From an uncultured Bacteroidota bacterium (GTDB lineage Bacteria; Bacteroidota; Bacteroidia; Chitinophagales; Chitinophagaceae), in assembly GCA_903881265.1 (NCBI GenBank), contig CAIRSV010000236.1:1-28399 (forward strand): a stretch of DNA of 28,399 nt. The letters run 5' to 3'. A program made the position numbers and the translations under genes. Shown here piece by piece: positions 26,720 to 28,399 of this stretch. Each line of letters starts with the position of its first letter. Position 1 is the first letter of the stretch. The notes beneath the pieces were generated by a model. The model did not search any database. It saw nothing but the letters and a program-made list of their open reading frames with translations, and was not told where the DNA came from.

Positions 26720-27778
26720 TTATTGTGTATTGGTCGATCGATCTTGATCATTGATAGTTAAGGGTTTGATCTTTTTATATGATTCTTGAATCACATCTTT
26801 TGCCAATTCCATGCTTTGTAAATGTTCTTCAGGCAATGGCTGTCCTTTGGCAAACTTCACCATATCAGCCGTTTCAAAAAGGGTTCGCAGCGATTGACGT
26901 GATGTTGAAAGCGCTTTCACACGCTTCACTTGCTGTATAATTTCACCGGACGTTTTTTCAAAACAATCCATCGTGAATTGTTCTTCAAGATATAATCGCA
27001 TCACATCGGTTAGTAAGGTATGATATTGTTTATCGAATCCGCTTTGCCATAATTGCTCTTTCTCGATTCGTTGGAGAGATTGCAGCGCTTTTTCGTGCGG
27101 CAATAAACTAATTTCTATTTCCTTGTGTTGAGGTTTTTTATTTTTCTCCCTTATTTTCTTACTAAAATACCAGATTAAGAAGCCTAGAATCGCTGCAAGC
27201 AACAGAGCGATAACAATATATAGGATAAGTTGTTTGATGGGCATTTTTGCACCGCGTATACCAAAAATGGGTTTGATTGGTTTAGTTGTATCAACAGGTA
27301 GTGTGGTTACATTGACAAGAAATGAATCGCTGAATAAAGTCTGAGGTGCTTCGCCTTTCAATGATTGAATATCGAAGGCTACTGGCGGTATTTTCCATTG
27401 ACCTGAATCAAAATTTGTGATAATAACTGTTTGCTTGTAAGTATTTTCATTTCTGCCTATCAGTGTATCCATCTTCGTTCGTTCAACTACTTCAAAATGA
27501 TTAAACGTATCTTGTATCGAAGGAAAATGCACTCTATATAACTGCGGATTATAGGTGGTGGTTAATTGCAATCGTATTTGATCGCCAATCTGAATAGTAG
27601 TCGAATCAATCGTAGCCGATATCTTCACCTGTTGCGCCGACGAAATACTTGATACATTGAAAAGCAAGAAAATACAAGCTGCTCCTTTCAATACCATCGT
27701 CAACGCCTTGGAAGATTGTCCGTGACGCTTTATGTCTATCCCTTGATATCTAGCATTTATTGTCGCGCTACCTCTCAT
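26720..27778 (-). CDS. BatD-like membrane protein of the Bat cluster
   Basis: The protein has an exported N-terminal beta-rich domain (QQVKISATIDSTTIQIGDQI, typical of the BatD start), one transmembrane segment (181-205) and a helical cytoplasmic domain (about 225-340) containing LPHEKALQSLQRIEKEQLW, as in the small unnamed gene usually found between DUF58 and batA. ATG at 27778 overlaps the DUF58 stop as ATGA, which suggests coupling, but leaves 27 residues before the signal peptide. ATG at 27697 (MVLKGAACIFLLF) gives a normal signal peptide and is a real alternative. Its function is unknown. Confidence 0.8.
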   Translation of the reverse strand: MRGSATINARYQGIDIKRHGQSSKALTMVLKGAACIFLLFNVSSISSAQQVKISATIDSTTIQIGDQIRLQLTTTYNPQLYRVHFPSIQDTFNHFEVVERTKMDTLIGRNENTYKQTVIITNFDSGQWKIPPVAFDIQSLKGEAPQTLFSDSFLVNVTTLPVDTTKPIKPIFGIRGAKMPIKQLILYIVIALLLAAILGFLIWYFSKKIREKNKKPQHKEIEISLLPHEKALQSLQRIEKEQLWQSGFDKQYHTLLTDVMRLYLEEQFTMDCFEKTSGEIIQQVKRVKALSTSRQSLRTLFETADMVKFAKGQPLPEEHLQSMELAKDVIQESYKKIKPLTINDQDRSTNTQ

Positions 27779-28399
27779 TTTCTTGCTTTAAAAAATAACT
27801 GTAATTTTTGTACATAATCGTCGTCGGTCTGTATGGGTACAAACGACGAACCGCTTTTCATAAATACATCGCGCGTATATTGTTCGTGTTGCTGATAATT
27901 TGCTGCATACTTTTTCCGGAACGATGTCGACGAAGTATCAACCCAAATCATTTTGCCTGATTCCGCATCTCTTACCTTCATTACCCCTATATCCGGAATC
28001 TCCTTGTCGCGCTTGTCGCTTACATTGATACCGATGATATCATGTCGTTTACCTGCGACATTGAGGGCTTCCTTATAAGGTTCACTAATAAAATCTGATA
28101 GCAGGAATGTGATCGCCCGCTTCTTCATAATATTATTGAGAAATTTAAGCGCGGCTTGAATATTGGTCTGCGCATTGTGATGCGGCTCCAACGTAATTAA
28201 TTCACGGATAATGAATAAAATATGTGATCGTCCTTTTTTAGGTGCTATATATCGTTCAACCTTATCGCTAAAAAAGATAACTCCTACCTTATCATTATTT
28301 GTAATGGCACTAAAAGAAAGTACGGCACAAATTTCAGTGATTAAGTTGCGCTTTGTTTGTGACGTGGTTCCAAATAACGAACTCGCGCTAATATCGACC
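27775..28399 (-). CDS. DUF58 domain protein of the Bat cluster (N-terminus cut off by window edge)
   Basis: The frame is open from the window edge to the TGA at 27775. It includes VDISASSLFGTTSQTKRN, a MIDAS-like DxSxS motif, then AVLSFSAITNNDKVGVIFFS, ERYIAPKKGRSH and ILFIIRELI, all typical of DUF58 proteins that precede the Bat genes. A TTG near 28191 falls in the middle of the domain and is not a real start. About 208 residues are visible out of roughly 290. It normally follows a MoxR-type AAA+ ATPase gene, which would lie beyond the window. Confidence 0.9.
   Translation of the reverse strand, partial: VDISASSLFGTTSQTKRNLITEICAVLSFSAITNNDKVGVIFFSDKVERYIAPKKGRSHILFIIRELITLEPHHNAQTNIQAALKFLNNIMKKRAITFLLSDFISEPYKEALNVAGKRHDIIGINVSDKRDKEIPDIGVMKVRDAESGKMIWVDTSSTSFRKKYAANYQQHEQYTRDVFMKSGSSFVPIQTDDDYVQKLQLFFKARK

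Noticed and set aside
28189..28191. TTG start giving a separate 138-residue protein
   Set aside because: The same frame continues upstream with DUF58 motifs to the window edge, so this codon is internal.
1..28399. CRISPR arrays, tRNA genes, insertion sequences or phage genes
   Set aside because: I saw no regularly spaced direct repeats, no tRNA-like arms and no transposase, integrase or phage motif; a dedicated tRNA search would be decisive for the RNA genes.

Overview
The window looks like part of a chromosome from a member of the Bacteroidota, probably Chitinophagales-like; the exact taxon is inference. The signs are: three secreted proteins with type IX secretion (T9SS) C-terminal sorting domains (two type A, one type B 'gliding-motility' type), lamin-tail and kelch-type surface proteins, the futalosine menaquinone enzyme MqnE, a Bat (DUF58/BatD-like/BatA) cluster, weak Shine-Dalgarno sequences, frequent TTG/GTG starts, and a few matches to the Bacteroidota -7 promoter element TAnnTTTG. 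I saw no tRNA, rRNA, CRISPR array, insertion sequence or phage gene.

Layout. (1) 1-3783, minus: a three-gene type I secretion/efflux operon (ABC transporter, HlyD-like adaptor, TolC-like outer-membrane protein, the last cut by the window edge). It is divergent from a TetR-family regulator (3957-4634, plus), and a perfect inverted repeat lies in the shared intergenic region. (2) 4635-4994: 360 bases without a confident gene. (3) 4995-12566, plus: a 1309-residue lamin-tail-domain T9SS protein, lspA, a gamma-carbonic-anhydrase-like hexapeptide protein, and a six-blade kelch protein with a type B sorting domain. (4) 19224 down to 12603, minus: six genes separated by only 8-11 bp, in the order unknown exported protein, polytopic membrane protein, purQ, stand-alone DsbD-alpha domain, full-length dsbD, rsgA. 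(5) 19290-22375: a TIGR01777-type epimerase, then pabA (minus) divergent from pabB-pabC (plus), the branch that makes p-aminobenzoate for folate. (6) 22456-24312, plus: another T9SS type A exported protein. (7) 25467-24319, minus: mqnE. (8) 28399-25639, minus: a DUF58 protein (cut by the window edge), a BatD-like membrane protein and batA.

How the parts fit together. Most of the window concerns the cell envelope: T9SS cargo, lipoprotein maturation (lspA), periplasmic thiol redox (dsbD plus an extra alpha domain), type I export under a TetR regulator, and Bat proteins. Housekeeping genes (purQ, rsgA, pabABC, mqnE) are mixed in. Nothing here is a clear new defence or biosynthetic system. The points most worth checking are the type I secretion ABC protein, whose ATP-binding motifs are altered at four of the usual positions; the stand-alone DsbD-alpha gene beside full dsbD; and the compact divergent pabA/pabB promoter region in which both genes appear to start with TTG.
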